A stretch of DNA of 19,892 nt from Phascolarctobacterium succinatutens CAG:287 (GTDB lineage Bacteria; Bacillota; Negativicutes; Acidaminococcales; Acidaminococcaceae), in NCBI RefSeq assembly GCF_000434895.1, contig NZ_FR892784.1:1-19892 (forward strand), given 5' to 3'. The first letter of the stretch is position 1. Every line of letters begins with the position of its first letter. Of this stretch, positions 5,861 through 13,076 are shown piece by piece. The notes beneath the pieces were generated by a model. That model was given only the letters and a program-made list of their open reading frames with translations. It had not been told where the DNA came from and made no database searches. The translations under genes and the position numbers were made by a program.

Positions 5861-6613
5861 ATGTTAACGCAAGAAAGATTTGAAGAAATCACTCGCATTG
5901 TCACGCGTGACGGTGCGGCGACAGTACCGGAGCTGGCAAGGCTTCTGGAGACCTCTGAGTCCACTATCCGCCGAGATTTGGTACAGCTGGACAGCTTGGG
6001 CAAGGTACGCAAGGTGCATGGCGGTGCGACTGCCGTGCGCGAGGCGGAGCCTGTGCAGGAGCGCAACATGCAGGAAAAATACAGTCGTAATATTGAAGAC
6101 AAGCGCACGATTGCTGCGTATGCGGCAACGCTGGTGCGTCCCAACGATTTTATTTTTCTTGATGCAGGTTCGACAACCGAGCAGCTGGCAACCTACCTGA
6201 CGGAAAAGGATGCTGTTTATGTAACGAACGGTATTACGCTGGCACAGAAGCTGGCGCAGCGCGGTCTGAAAACGCTGCTTATAGCAGGGCGCGTGAAGGC
6301 AACAACTGATGCGGTAATCGGCACGGAGGCAGTAGCTTCCCTGCAGCATTACAATTTCAGCAAGGGCTTTTTCGGAACGAACGGCATTACTGTGGAAGAG
6401 GGCTTCACAACTCCTGATATCGAGGAGGCCATGAATAAGCGCGTGGCGATGGAGCATTGTCATAAATGCTATGTGCTGGCGGATGCCAGCAAGTTTGAGG
6501 CACTGTCGAGCGTGTCCTTCGCCCCGCTGTCCAAGGGCGTGATTATTACGGCTGCGCAGGAGGCTCTGAATGTTAACTCCTATAAGCAGCATACGGAGGT
6601 GATTGTGCTTTGA
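5861..6613 (+). CDS. fruR: DeoR-family transcriptional repressor of the fructose operon
   Basis: A 250-residue protein. The ATG at 5861 is preferred because GAGGAG (5847-5852) lies 8 nt upstream; the ATG at 5855 is too close. The N-terminus is a DeoR winged helix-turn-helix (MLTQERFEEITRIV, then SESTIRRDLVQLDSLGKVRKVHGGA, about residues 1-65). The C-terminal sensor domain contains FLDAGSTTEQLA and GFFGTNGITVEEGFTTPD, typical of the DeoR sugar-phosphate pocket. In this family the effector for a fru operon is fructose 1-phosphate, made by the neighbouring transporter. Its stop codon overlaps the fruK start (TTGA), so the two are translationally coupled. Role by context: represses fruRKA-HPr-EI in the absence of fructose. 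Confidence 0.9.
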   Translation: MLTQERFEEITRIVTRDGAATVPELARLLETSESTIRRDLVQLDSLGKVRKVHGGATAVREAEPVQERNMQEKYSRNIEDKRTIAAYAATLVRPNDFIFLDAGSTTEQLATYLTEKDAVYVTNGITLAQKLAQRGLKTLLIAGRVKATTDAVIGTEAVASLQHYNFSKGFFGTNGITVEEGFTTPDIEEAMNKRVAMEHCHKCYVLADASKFEALSSVSFAPLSKGVIITAAQEALNVNSYKQHTEVIVL

Positions 6614-7527
6614 TTTATACTGTGACCTTTAACCCTTCACTTGATTATGTGGTAAAGGTTGATGATTTTGCGGTAGGCGAGATTAACCGCACCCAAGCAG
6701 AAAATATATATCCGGGTGGTAAGGGAATCAATGTTTCGCTGGTGCTGCAAAATCTGGGGCTGCAATCGGTAGCCTTGGGCTTTACAGCCGGCTTTAGCGG
6801 TACAGAAATAGAACGCCTGCTGCAGGAAGCAGGCTGCCGCTGCGATTTTATTCAGGTCGGTGCAGGCTACTCGCGCATTAATACGAAGATTATTTCAGAC
6901 TCGGAAACGGCGCTTAATGGTCAGGGACCGCAGCTGAGCAAGGAAGAGCTGCAAAAGCTTTTTGCTAAGCTGCAGGGACTGACGCAGGATGATATTTTAG
7001 TGCTGGCAGGAAGCATACCCGCTTCGCTGCCGGATGATATTTATGAGCAGATTCTGGAGCTGCTGCAGCCTGCTTGCACACGGGTTGTGGTAGATGCTAC
7101 TGGCGATTTGCTGCTCAAGGTACTGAAATATAAGCCGTTTTTAATCAAACCAAACCATGAGGAATTAGGAGAGTTCTTTGGCCGGGGACCGTTGCTGAAT
7201 GAGGATGATATTCTTGCTGCTGCGCTGAAGCTGCAGCAGCAGGGAGCACGTAATGTGCTGGTTTCGCGTGGAGCGGACGGAGCTGTACTGTTGGACGAAA
7301 ATGGCAGGCAGCATATGATGGCTTCACCGAAGGGAAAGCTGGTAAACTCTGTCGGCGCAGGCGACAGTATGGTGGCCGGCTTTTTGGCAGGCTATCTTAA
7401 AACGCAGGATTATGAGGAAGCGCTGCGCCTGGGCGTAGCCGCAGGCAGCGCAAGCGCGTTTAAGGATTGGCTGGCAACACGTGAGGATATTGATGAAATT
7501 ATTTTACAGGGCGTGACTAATAAATAA
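6610..7527 (+). CDS. fruK: 1-phosphofructokinase
   Basis: A 305-residue PfkB-family kinase that converts fructose 1-phosphate to fructose 1,6-bisphosphate with ATP. Signatures: N-terminal NPSLDYVVKV, the substrate-binding YPGGKGINVS (about residues 35-43), and the C-terminal anion hole and catalytic base GAGDSMVAGF with Asp252. It uses a TTG start whose first bases overlap the fruR stop codon, giving tight translational coupling and no need for a separate spacer. Length is normal for the family. FruA delivers its substrate directly, so fruK and fruA work as one uptake-and-activation unit. Confidence 0.93.
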   Translation: MIYTVTFNPSLDYVVKVDDFAVGEINRTQAENIYPGGKGINVSLVLQNLGLQSVALGFTAGFSGTEIERLLQEAGCRCDFIQVGAGYSRINTKIISDSETALNGQGPQLSKEELQKLFAKLQGLTQDDILVLAGSIPASLPDDIYEQILELLQPACTRVVVDATGDLLLKVLKYKPFLIKPNHEELGEFFGRGPLLNEDDILAAALKLQQQGARNVLVSRGADGAVLLDENGRQHMMASPKGKLVNSVGAGDSMVAGFLAGYLKTQDYEEALRLGVAAGSASAFKDWLATREDIDEIILQGVTNK

Positions 7528-7548
7528 AAAAGAAGGGGCAAAAATAAG

Positions 7549-9453
7549 ATGAAAATAGTTGATTTGCTGAAGGTAGAAAGCATTGACCTTAATGCGCAGC
7601 CTAAGGATAAGGCAGCAGCGCTGGAGCATTTGATTACGCTGATGGAGAGCGGCGGTAATCTGCTTGATAAGGACGAATACAGAGCCTGCGTGCTGCGTCG
7701 TGAGGAGGAGGGCAGCACTGGTATCGGTGAGGGAATTGCCATTCCGCACGCCAAGACAAGTGCTGTAAAGGCACCGGGACTGGCTGCGATGCTGGTAAAG
7801 GACGGCGTTGACTTCGACAGTCTTGACGGAGAGCCTGCGAAGCTGTTCTTCCTGATTGCTGCACCTGATACGAAGGATAATGTGCATCTTGATGTGCTGA
7901 GCCATCTGAGCATGCTGCTGATGAATGATGATTTCCGCAGTGAGCTGCTGAATGCCAGCGATGCTAAGAAATTTTTGGCAGTTATAGACAAATACGAAAA
8001 CGAAAAATTTGAAGACGAGGAAGCAGAAGCACAGGCAGCAGAGCCTGCTAAGCAGCGCAAGGTGCTGGCTGTTACTGCCTGCCCGACAGGTATTGCACAT
8101 ACCTATATGGCAGCAGAGGCTTTGCAGGAGATGGCCGGTAAGATGGGCGTTGCAATGAAGGTTGAAACCAATGGCAGCGGCGGCGTAAAAAATAAGCTGA
8201 CGGCGGCAGAGATAGAAGAAGCCGAAGGCATTATTGTGGCTGCAGACAAGAACGTGCCTGTGGAGCGCTTTGCAGGCAAGCCTGTTATCTTCGTTAAGGT
8301 AGCTGACGGTATCAACAAGCCGAAGGAGCTTATCGAGGAGATTCTGAGCGGTAATGTTCCTGCTTACGCAGGCAAGGGCGGCAGCGAGGCGACAAGTGAC
8401 GTGGCAGATGCTGAGGAAAGTCTGGGGAGACAAATTTATAAGCATCTGATGAATGGCGTTTCGCATATGCTGCCGTTTGTAATCGGCGGTGGTATTCTTA
8501 TCGCGCTGGCATTTATGTTCGATATGGAATTTGCCGGCACAGCTAAGTTTGGCAGTGGCACGCCGCTGGCAGCCTTCTTTAAAAATATCGGCGGTCTGGC
8601 ATTCAGCATGATGATGCCGATTCTGGCAGGCTATATCGCAATGAGTATTGGCGAACGTCCGGCACTGATGCTTGGTATCGTGGGCGGCTTTTTGGCAGCC
8701 TCCGGCGGCAGCGGCTTCTTCGGTGCGCTGTTTGCCGGCTTTATCGGCGGTTATCTGATTCTGGCACTGCGCAAGGTATTTAGCGTACTGCCCGACAGTC
8801 TGGAAGGATTGAAGCCGATTCTGCTGTACCCTGTTATTGGCCTGCTGCTTATGGGCATCTTGATGACCTACGTTATCAACCCGCCGACTGCAGCCTTCAA
8901 CCAATGGCTGGCAGGTGCGCTGGCAAGCATGAGCACAACCAGTAAGGTACTGATGGGCTTTGTATTGGGAGCTATGATGTCCATCGATTTCGGCGGTCCT
9001 CTGAACAAGGCAGCTTATGTATTCGGTACTGCTTCTTTGGCTGCAGCTGACGGCAGCGCTGTAAGCAGTGAGATTATGGCTTCTGTTATGATTGGCGGCA
9101 TGGTACCGCCGCTGGCGATTGCACTGAGCACTCTGCTGTTTAAGAGTAAATTTACTTCTAAGGAGCGTCAGTCCGGTGTGACCAACTTTATCATGGGCCT
9201 GTCTTTTATTACCGAAGGCGCTATTCCCTTTGCAGCAAGTGACCCGTTGCGTGTAATTCCGACCTGCGCTTTGGGCAGCGGTGTAGCCGGTGCTTTGTCC
9301 ATGGCCTTTGGCTGTAGCGTTCCGGCACCGCATGGCGGTGTATTTGTTTTCGGCGTAGTGCAGAACTGGCCGATGTATTTTGCAGCTCTGGCAGCAGGCA
9401 GTGTGCTGGCAGCTGTGCTTATGGGGTTTGTTAAAAAGAACGTGAACGAATAA
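7549..9453 (+). CDS. fruA: fructose-specific PTS enzyme IIABC
   Basis: A 634-residue fused transporter that takes up fructose and phosphorylates it to fructose 1-phosphate. Domain order is A-B-C. IIA (1-150) has the phospho-acceptor in IAIPHAKT (His67). IIB (170-265) has the P-loop-like ACPTGIAHTYMAAEAL with Cys178. IIC (from about 294) is a multi-helix membrane domain with MLPFVIGGGILIALAF, the conserved FGGPLNKAAY, and the TEGAIPFAASDP segment that forms the sugar site. A Glu/Ala-rich linker (150-168) joins IIA and IIB. Start ATG 7549 follows AGAAGGGG. Phosphate is supplied by the HPr and EI genes directly downstream. No residue expected for function is missing. Confidence 0.95.
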   Translation: MKIVDLLKVESIDLNAQPKDKAAALEHLITLMESGGNLLDKDEYRACVLRREEEGSTGIGEGIAIPHAKTSAVKAPGLAAMLVKDGVDFDSLDGEPAKLFFLIAAPDTKDNVHLDVLSHLSMLLMNDDFRSELLNASDAKKFLAVIDKYENEKFEDEEAEAQAAEPAKQRKVLAVTACPTGIAHTYMAAEALQEMAGKMGVAMKVETNGSGGVKNKLTAAEIEEAEGIIVAADKNVPVERFAGKPVIFVKVADGINKPKELIEEILSGNVPAYAGKGGSEATSDVADAEESLGRQIYKHLMNGVSHMLPFVIGGGILIALAFMFDMEFAGTAKFGSGTPLAAFFKNIGGLAFSMMMPILAGYIAMSIGERPALMLGIVGGFLAASGGSGFFGALFAGFIGGYLILALRKVFSVLPDSLEGLKPILLYPVIGLLLMGILMTYVINPPTAAFNQWLAGALASMSTTSKVLMGFVLGAMMSIDFGGPLNKAAYVFGTASLAAADGSAVSSEIMASVMIGGMVPPLAIALSTLLFKSKFTSKERQSGVTNFIMGLSFITEGAIPFAASDPLRVIPTCALGSGVAGALSMAFGCSVPAPHGGVFVFGVVQNWPMYFAALAAGSVLAAVLMGFVKKNVNE

Positions 9454-9540
9454 TATATAGAGAAAAAAGATAAAAACAAAAATAGGATTTTAAGGATTTA
9501 GCGGCAGAATATTGTTATTAGCGAAACGGAGGAAATAAAA

Positions 9541-9798
9541 ATGAAACAATTTACTTATGTTATTACTGATGAAGCAGGCATCCATGCACGTCCGGCAGGA
9601 CTGCTCGTTAAAGAGGCTGCCAAATTTGCCAGCAGTACCACCATTGCCAAAGGTGCTAAAAAAGGTGATTTGAAGCGTATCTTCGGCGTTATGGCCCTGG
9701 GCGTTAAAAAGGGTGAAGAGATTACTGTTACCTGCGAGGGTGCGGATGAAGATGCAGCGGCAGCAGCTTTAGAGGCTTTCTTCCAAGCTAACCTGTAA
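9541..9798 (+). CDS. ptsH: HPr phosphocarrier protein, lacking the regulatory Ser46
   Basis: An 85-residue phosphocarrier starting at ATG 9541 with ACGGAGG upstream. The active-site motif GIHARPAG places the phospho-His at residue 15, as in all HPr proteins, so it should pass phosphate from EI to the IIA domain of FruA. The region around residue 46 reads DLKRIFGVMALGV, where the usual Firmicute sequence has K-S-I-M-G-V-M-S-L-G; the serine phosphorylated by HPr kinase is replaced by Arg46. This HPr therefore should not be a CcpA co-regulator or be inhibited by HprK. Lying inside the fru operon, it may be a fructose-dedicated copy, with another HPr gene elsewhere. Length and fold pattern are normal. 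Confidence 0.93.
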   Translation: MKQFTYVITDEAGIHARPAGLLVKEAAKFASSTTIAKGAKKGDLKRIFGVMALGVKKGEEITVTCEGADEDAAAAALEAFFQANL

Positions 9799-9834
9799 GT
9801 TCGCAGTAAGAGAGATTTTTCGCGAGGTGATAAG

Positions 9835-11454
9835 ATGCTTTCATTAAAGGGTAAGGGCGTTTGCGGTGGCGTAACGCTGGGAACCTTGGCTGTATTGCGT
9901 CGTAATGCGGCAGCAGTTAAACGCCGTAAGGTGCAGAATGCCGAGACTGAGGTTGCACGCTTTCAGGCAGCACGTCAGGAGGCTATTGCTAAGCTGGCAG
10001 AGCTTTATGAAAAGGCAGTTGTAGATGTAGGCAAGGATAATGCCGCTATTTTTGAAATCCATCAGATGATGCTGGAGGACCTTGATTATATTGAGTCCGT
10101 AGAGGGCATTATCCGCACGCAGCAGGTTAATGCGGAATATGCAGTGCAGACAACGGCAGCCAACTTTGCTGAAATTTTTTCTTCGATGGAAGATGATTAT
10201 ATGCGTGCGCGTGCTGCAGACGTCAAGGATATTTCCAACAAGGTGCTTGGCTGCCTGGGTGATGCAGGCAGCAGATGGGAAAGCGGCAGCGGCAGTTACA
10301 TTCTGGCAGCGGATGACCTGGCACCCAGCGAAACTGTGCAGCTTGATAAATCGCGTGTGCAGGGCTTTGTGACGGCAGCAGGCAGTGTAAATTCCCATAC
10401 GGCAATTCTGGCGCGTACGATTGGCATTCCAGCGGTTGTCAACACAGGCAGCGGCATCGGTGAAGAATATGACGGCAAGCTGGTAGCGGTAGACGGCTAT
10501 ACCGGCGAGGTTTTCGTTGATCCTGATGAGGCAACGCTGGAGCGCATCAAGGCTAAGATGGAGCAGGATGCACAGCATAAAAAGCTGTTGGAGGAGCTCA
10601 AGGGCAAAAAGAGCATTACCGGCGGCGGTCAGCAGGTGCATGTTTATGCCAATATCGGCGGCACTGGTGATTTAGCCAGCGTGCTGGCGAACGATGCAGA
10701 GGGCATCGGCCTTTTCCGCAGCGAATTCATTTACCTGGAAAGCAAGGATTATCCGACCGAGGAGCAGCAGTTTGAAAAGTATAAGCTGGCAGCGGAAGCG
10801 ATGGCTGGCAAGCGCGTAATTATCCGCACACTTGATATCGGTGCCGATAAGCAGGCTGATTACTTTGAGCTGCCGCAGGAGGAAAATCCGGCGCTGGGTT
10901 ATCGCGCAATCCGTATCTGTCTGGAAAGACCGGAGCTGTTTGCTACGCAGCTGCGTGCTATCTGCCGCGCTTCCGCTTATGGCAAGCTGGCAGTGATGTT
11001 CCCGATGATTATCAGCGTAGAAGAGGTGCGCAAGGCACGCAAAATTTTGCGTGAGGTGCAGGCAGAGCTGAAATATGCAGGCGTACCCTTTGACCCGAAG
11101 ATGGAAGTAGGCATTATGATTGAAACGCCGGCGGCAGCGCTGATCAGCGCGGAGCTGGCGAAAGAGGTTGATTTCTTCAGCATTGGTACGAACGATTTGA
11201 GCCAGTATACCTTGGCGATAGACCGCCAGAATCAGCGGTTAGAGCCGTTCTTTGATGCACATCATCCTGCAATTCTGCGTCTGATTGAAATGACGGTGCA
11301 GGGAGCGCATGCAGCAGGCATCTGGTGCGGCGTCTGTGGCGAGCTGGGCGCTGATTTGAGCCTGACGAAGGAATTTGTACGCATGGGCATGGACGAGCTT
11401 TCTGTAAGCCCGGCAAGCATTCTGCCGCTGCGCAAAAAAATCCGCAGCCTGTAA
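9835..11454 (+). CDS. ptsI: PTS enzyme I (phosphoenolpyruvate-protein phosphotransferase)
   Basis: A 539-residue cytoplasmic enzyme that starts the PTS chain by transferring phosphate from PEP to HPr. The swivel domain has GSVNSHTAILARTIGIPAVV with the phospho-His at residue 188. The PEP-binding barrel includes GLFRSEFIY, the FFSIGTNDLSQYTLA segment and, near the end, WCGVCGELGAD with the active-site Cys501. The protein is about 30 residues shorter than the common 570-575, but all key motifs are present. The ATG at 9835 follows GCGAGGTGA. It lies 36 bp after the HPr gene and closes the operon, followed by two terminators. Confidence 0.95.
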   Translation: MLSLKGKGVCGGVTLGTLAVLRRNAAAVKRRKVQNAETEVARFQAARQEAIAKLAELYEKAVVDVGKDNAAIFEIHQMMLEDLDYIESVEGIIRTQQVNAEYAVQTTAANFAEIFSSMEDDYMRARAADVKDISNKVLGCLGDAGSRWESGSGSYILAADDLAPSETVQLDKSRVQGFVTAAGSVNSHTAILARTIGIPAVVNTGSGIGEEYDGKLVAVDGYTGEVFVDPDEATLERIKAKMEQDAQHKKLLEELKGKKSITGGGQQVHVYANIGGTGDLASVLANDAEGIGLFRSEFIYLESKDYPTEEQQFEKYKLAAEAMAGKRVIIRTLDIGADKQADYFELPQEENPALGYRAIRICLERPELFATQLRAICRASAYGKLAVMFPMIISVEEVRKARKILREVQAELKYAGVPFDPKMEVGIMIETPAAALISAELAKEVDFFSIGTNDLSQYTLAIDRQNQRLEPFFDAHHPAILRLIEMTVQGAHAAGIWCGVCGELGADLSLTKEFVRMGMDELSVSPASILPLRKKIRSL

Positions 11455-11495
11455 TTTTTACTTATACTCAAATTTATATATAACGCATGAAAATA

Positions 11496-11530
11496 CCCCT
11501 GATAATGCGTGAGCAGTATCAGGGGGCAGC
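11496..11530 (+). terminator. terminator after the EI gene
   Basis: CCCCTGATA (11496-11504) and TATCAGGGG (11517-11525) form a 9-bp stem followed by GCAGCTTTT. The T-tract is modest, and a second terminator follows. Confidence 0.65.
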
Positions 11531-11563
11531 TTTTGGCGTCAATGCTTTATATTCTTTTGTGCA

Positions 11564-11592
11564 GAACCGGTTTTATGGCCGGTTCTTTTTTC
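11564..11592 (+). terminator. second terminator after the fru operon
   Basis: GAACCGG (11564-11570) and CCGGTTC (11579-11585) form a stem, followed by T6 and TCTT. It reads on the plus strand and lies just outside the integrated element. Confidence 0.75.
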
Positions 11593-11607
11593 TTAGAAAA
11601 GATTATT

Positions 11608-11769
11608 TTAATCAGAAAAACAAAAAAACACCGCAGTTTTTTGCGGTGTCGATTTCAAAATGGTGATGTTATTGCAGCGAAGAGCGTTGATAAGCTCAAA
11701 GGTCTGCATAGAGTCGAGCTTCAAGGTAAGAAAAGCCTTCGGCGTTTGGCCATTGTTATTCTTTTGCAT
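11608..11769 (-). CDS. very small protein; 3' end altered by integration
   Basis: A 53-residue frame starting MQKNNNGQTPKAFLTLKLDS, with AGGAGGG 5 nt before the ATG, which makes translation likely. It follows the second 70-residue paralogue by 16 nt in the same direction, so it looks like the third gene of a small minus-strand operon. The left attachment core crosses codons 35-38; the residues after it (LKSTPQKTAVFF and on) are read from chromosomal DNA, including the stem and T-tract of an intrinsic terminator. The stop codon lies after that T-tract, so most transcripts would end before it and lack a stop. In a free circular form the frame would continue into different sequence. Only the first 38 residues or so should be regarded as the element's own coding content. 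Function unknown. Confidence 0.45.
   Translation of the reverse strand: MQKNNNGQTPKAFLTLKLDSMQTFELINALRCNNITILKSTPQKTAVFFCFSD
11617..11649 (-). terminator. minus-strand terminator, probably the displaced terminator of tRNA-Arg(ACG)
   Basis: Read on the minus strand: ACACCGCA, loop AAAAAC, TGCGGTGT, then T7. It lies 11 nt beyond a copy of the tRNA's CCA end (11661-11664) contained in the left 10-bp repeat. If the DNA between the two repeats is removed, this terminator follows the tRNA directly. In the present state it lies inside the last codons of a 53-residue reading frame. Confidence 0.75.
11657..11666 (+). repeat. left attachment-site core (attL)
   Basis: AAAATGGTGA, identical to 17723-17732. 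Flanks differ on both sides (TTC before and TGTT after, against TCT and CCTC at the right end). A short shared core is usual for serine recombinases. Confidence 0.6.
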
Positions 11770-11785
11770 GTTATCCCTCCTGATG

Positions 11786-11998
11786 TTAATAGTCGCGCAG
11801 CTGCTTCAGCAGGCTTTTGGCGGCTTTGATTCTTTCTGTATAATCCTTGACGGTCGGACCGGTGCAGTTTTCATCTGTCTGCTTCAGTGACTGGAGTTTG
11901 TCGCTGACAACTTTGATGTAATTGCAAAGGCCGCGTTCTACTGCGTTGTATTCCGGCTGTGATTTGATTCTGAGTGTTTTGGTCAGTGTTTTCGTCAT
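11786..11998 (-). CDS. 70-residue protein, paralogue B of a tandem pair
   Basis: A 70-residue, charged, probably helical protein with AGGAGA 5 nt before its ATG; the ribosome-binding site overlaps the stop codon of paralogue A, suggesting coupling. It shares with A the pattern L-C-N-Y-I near residue 24, D-Y-x-E-x-I near residue 52, and the ending AAKSLLKQLR plus an aromatic residue. The middle is diverged. The encoding DNA is nearly identical over the last 15 or so codons, which indicates a duplication followed by strong conservation of the C-terminus. No known domain is recognised. The regular spacing of Leu and Ile suggests a two-helix hairpin. Function unknown; its place at the end of a mobile element next to the attachment site suggests an accessory or regulatory role. 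Confidence 0.65.
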   Translation of the reverse strand: MTKTLTKTLRIKSQPEYNAVERGLCNYIKVVSDKLQSLKQTDENCTGPTVKDYTERIKAAKSLLKQLRDY

Positions 11999-12007
11999 TG
12001 CGTTCTC

Positions 12008-12220
12008 CTAGAAGCTGCGCAGCTGCTTCAGCAGGCTTTTGGCCGCTGCGATTTTTTCCTGATAATCTTCGATGTTGCCTTGTGCTACATCTTTGTGATT
12101 CTTCTGCAGCCAGTCTAATTGGTTGCGGGCGTGCTGGATGTAGTTGCAGAGTGCAATGTCCAGAACGCAAACATCAACGCAAACATCTGCCATTGATTTG
12201 ACTACGAGATTTTTTGCCAT
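12008..12220 (-). CDS. 70-residue protein, paralogue A of a tandem pair
   Basis: First gene of a three-gene minus-strand operon of very small proteins. The ATG at 12220 is preceded by AGGAGG at a normal distance. The N-terminus is Cys/Val-rich (VCVDVCVLDIALCNYI) and the rest is charged and helical, ending AAKSLLKQLRSF. It has the same length as paralogue B and about 20 identical positions, concentrated in the last third. The promoter should lie in 12221-12313, shared with the divergent membrane-protein gene, where a 9-bp inverted repeat is present. No family is recognised. Confidence 0.65.
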   Translation of the reverse strand: MAKNLVVKSMADVCVDVCVLDIALCNYIQHARNQLDWLQKNHKDVAQGNIEDYQEKIAAAKSLLKQLRSF

Positions 12221-12238
12221 GATGCGCCTCCTATAATT

Positions 12239-12291
12239 TTGTGTGGTGTGTTATGATAGTTGTATAAGAAAATTTCAAAGAGATTTTCTTA
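12239..12291 (+). promoter_or_regulatory. divergent promoter region with palindrome
   Basis: On the plus strand, TTGTGT (12239-12244), an 18-bp spacer and TATAAG (12263-12268) could drive the membrane-protein gene. On the minus strand, TTGAAA (12278-12273) with CATAAC or TCATAA could drive the small-protein operon. The perfect inverted repeat TAAGAAAAT/ATTTTCTTA (12265-12273, 12283-12291) overlaps both and may be an operator. The promoter boxes are weak. Confidence 0.4.
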
Positions 12292-12313
12292 AATAAATTC
12301 AGGAGGAAACAAA

Positions 12314-12868
12314 ATGTTCCCATATTTGTACTTGCTGGCTATTCCAGTTTATAAAATTATTTCTAACTTCTACGATTATCGTAGAATAAAGCAAATCCAT
12401 GATAACTATATTGAGTGGTTAGCTACAGGAAAGAATATTGACAGCCTTTTGGAAAGTCAGGCTTTATTTAAGAAACTTCTCGAAAAGGCAAATGTAAAAG
12501 AGTCATACTTACCTGTGTGCCAGCCGGTAGGCCTTGGTAGAGCTGTTCAATATAATGCTTCTGTCAAAGAGCAATTCCCTAGCAGAATACACGATTTTGT
12601 GCTTCAAACTAACAAAATGATTTATGAAGCAGAGGGCGTTTATTTAGGTAGAATTAAAGAAGCGTTTAATCCATTGTATTGGATAGACTTGATAGTGTTT
12701 TTACCTAAACATCTTATGAATTACTTCGGTTGTAATTCTGAAAGCGTCCTTGCTAAAGCATTCCAGGCAATTTATTTTGTTGCTGTAGGCGTATACTCTT
12801 TAATTAAAGATTTTTACCCTGATGCTGTTCGTACTCTGCTTGAGAAATTAATAAGTCAGCTTCACTAA
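12314..12868 (+). CDS. membrane-associated hypothetical protein
   Basis: A 184-residue, A/T-rich gene with AGGAGG 7 nt before ATG 12314. Residues 1-17 (MFPYLYLLAIPVYKIIS) form a hydrophobic N-terminal helix. Residues 25-110 or so are soluble and helical (YIEWLATGKNIDSLLESQAL and on). A second hydrophobic part covers about 118-140 (FNPLYWIDLIVFLPKHLMNY), and a third less certain one lies near 150-165 (AFQAIYFVAVGVYSLI). The F-N-P-x-Y-W-I-x-L-I-x-F-L-P segment recalls hypothetical proteins of other Firmicutes, but I know of no function. It stands alone inside the mobile element, divergent from the small-protein operon, and may be cargo. A hairpin with T-tract at 13038-13064 could terminate it. 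Confidence 0.65.
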   Translation: MFPYLYLLAIPVYKIISNFYDYRRIKQIHDNYIEWLATGKNIDSLLESQALFKKLLEKANVKESYLPVCQPVGLGRAVQYNASVKEQFPSRIHDFVLQTNKMIYEAEGVYLGRIKEAFNPLYWIDLIVFLPKHLMNYFGCNSESVLAKAFQAIYFVAVGVYSLIKDFYPDAVRTLLEKLISQLH

Positions 12869-13076
12869 TAGTTATCATTTCCGGCGGTATTCCAAAAGTC
12901 TTCTGGATGCTGTCAGCCATACGATAAGCTTATAGCTGCGTTGTAAAGCCGCTGATGGTAATGCTATACTGCTTTAGAACGTAGTGTTTTTCTTTACGCT
13001 TGCCGAAAAGCTTGCGTAAGAATTTCATTATTCCTATGCCCTGCTGCGCAGGGCTTTTCTTTTTGTCTTTGTTCAT
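12804..13076 (-). pseudogene. small gene interrupted by an in-frame stop, coupled to the Cro-like regulator
   Basis: The ATG at 13076 overlaps the stop codon of the Cro-like gene (ATGA), with AGAGGTG before it, so translation is likely. The frame encodes MNKDKKKSPAQQGIGIMKFL, then a basic stretch, up to TTQL, where TAA (12930-12932) ends it at 48 residues. The same frame continues beyond the stop with protein-like sequence (AYRMADSIQKTFGIPPEMIT and on) to a TAA at 12804-12806, running under the end of the membrane-protein gene. A CAA-to-TAA change in an original 90-residue protein explains this simply. A plus-strand hairpin (13038-13064) lies inside the frame. The 48-residue product could alternatively be the real protein. 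No family recognised. Confidence 0.45.
13037..13064 (+). terminator. plus-strand hairpin with T-tract
   Basis: GCCCTG and CAGGGC pair around a short loop and are followed by TTTTCTTTTT. It lies about 170 bp after the membrane-protein gene and would stop its transcription before the convergent regulator gene. Confidence 0.6.

Noticed and set aside
5864..6592. A 242-codon minus-strand frame opposite fruR
   Set aside because: Antisense shadow of the DeoR-family gene, with low-complexity His/Arg/Cys composition and no translation signals.
7504..9333. A 609-codon open frame on the minus strand opposite fruA
   Set aside because: It is the antisense shadow of a clearly functional gene; the translation is rich in Cys, His and Gln with no domain, and no ribosome-binding site or promoter supports it.
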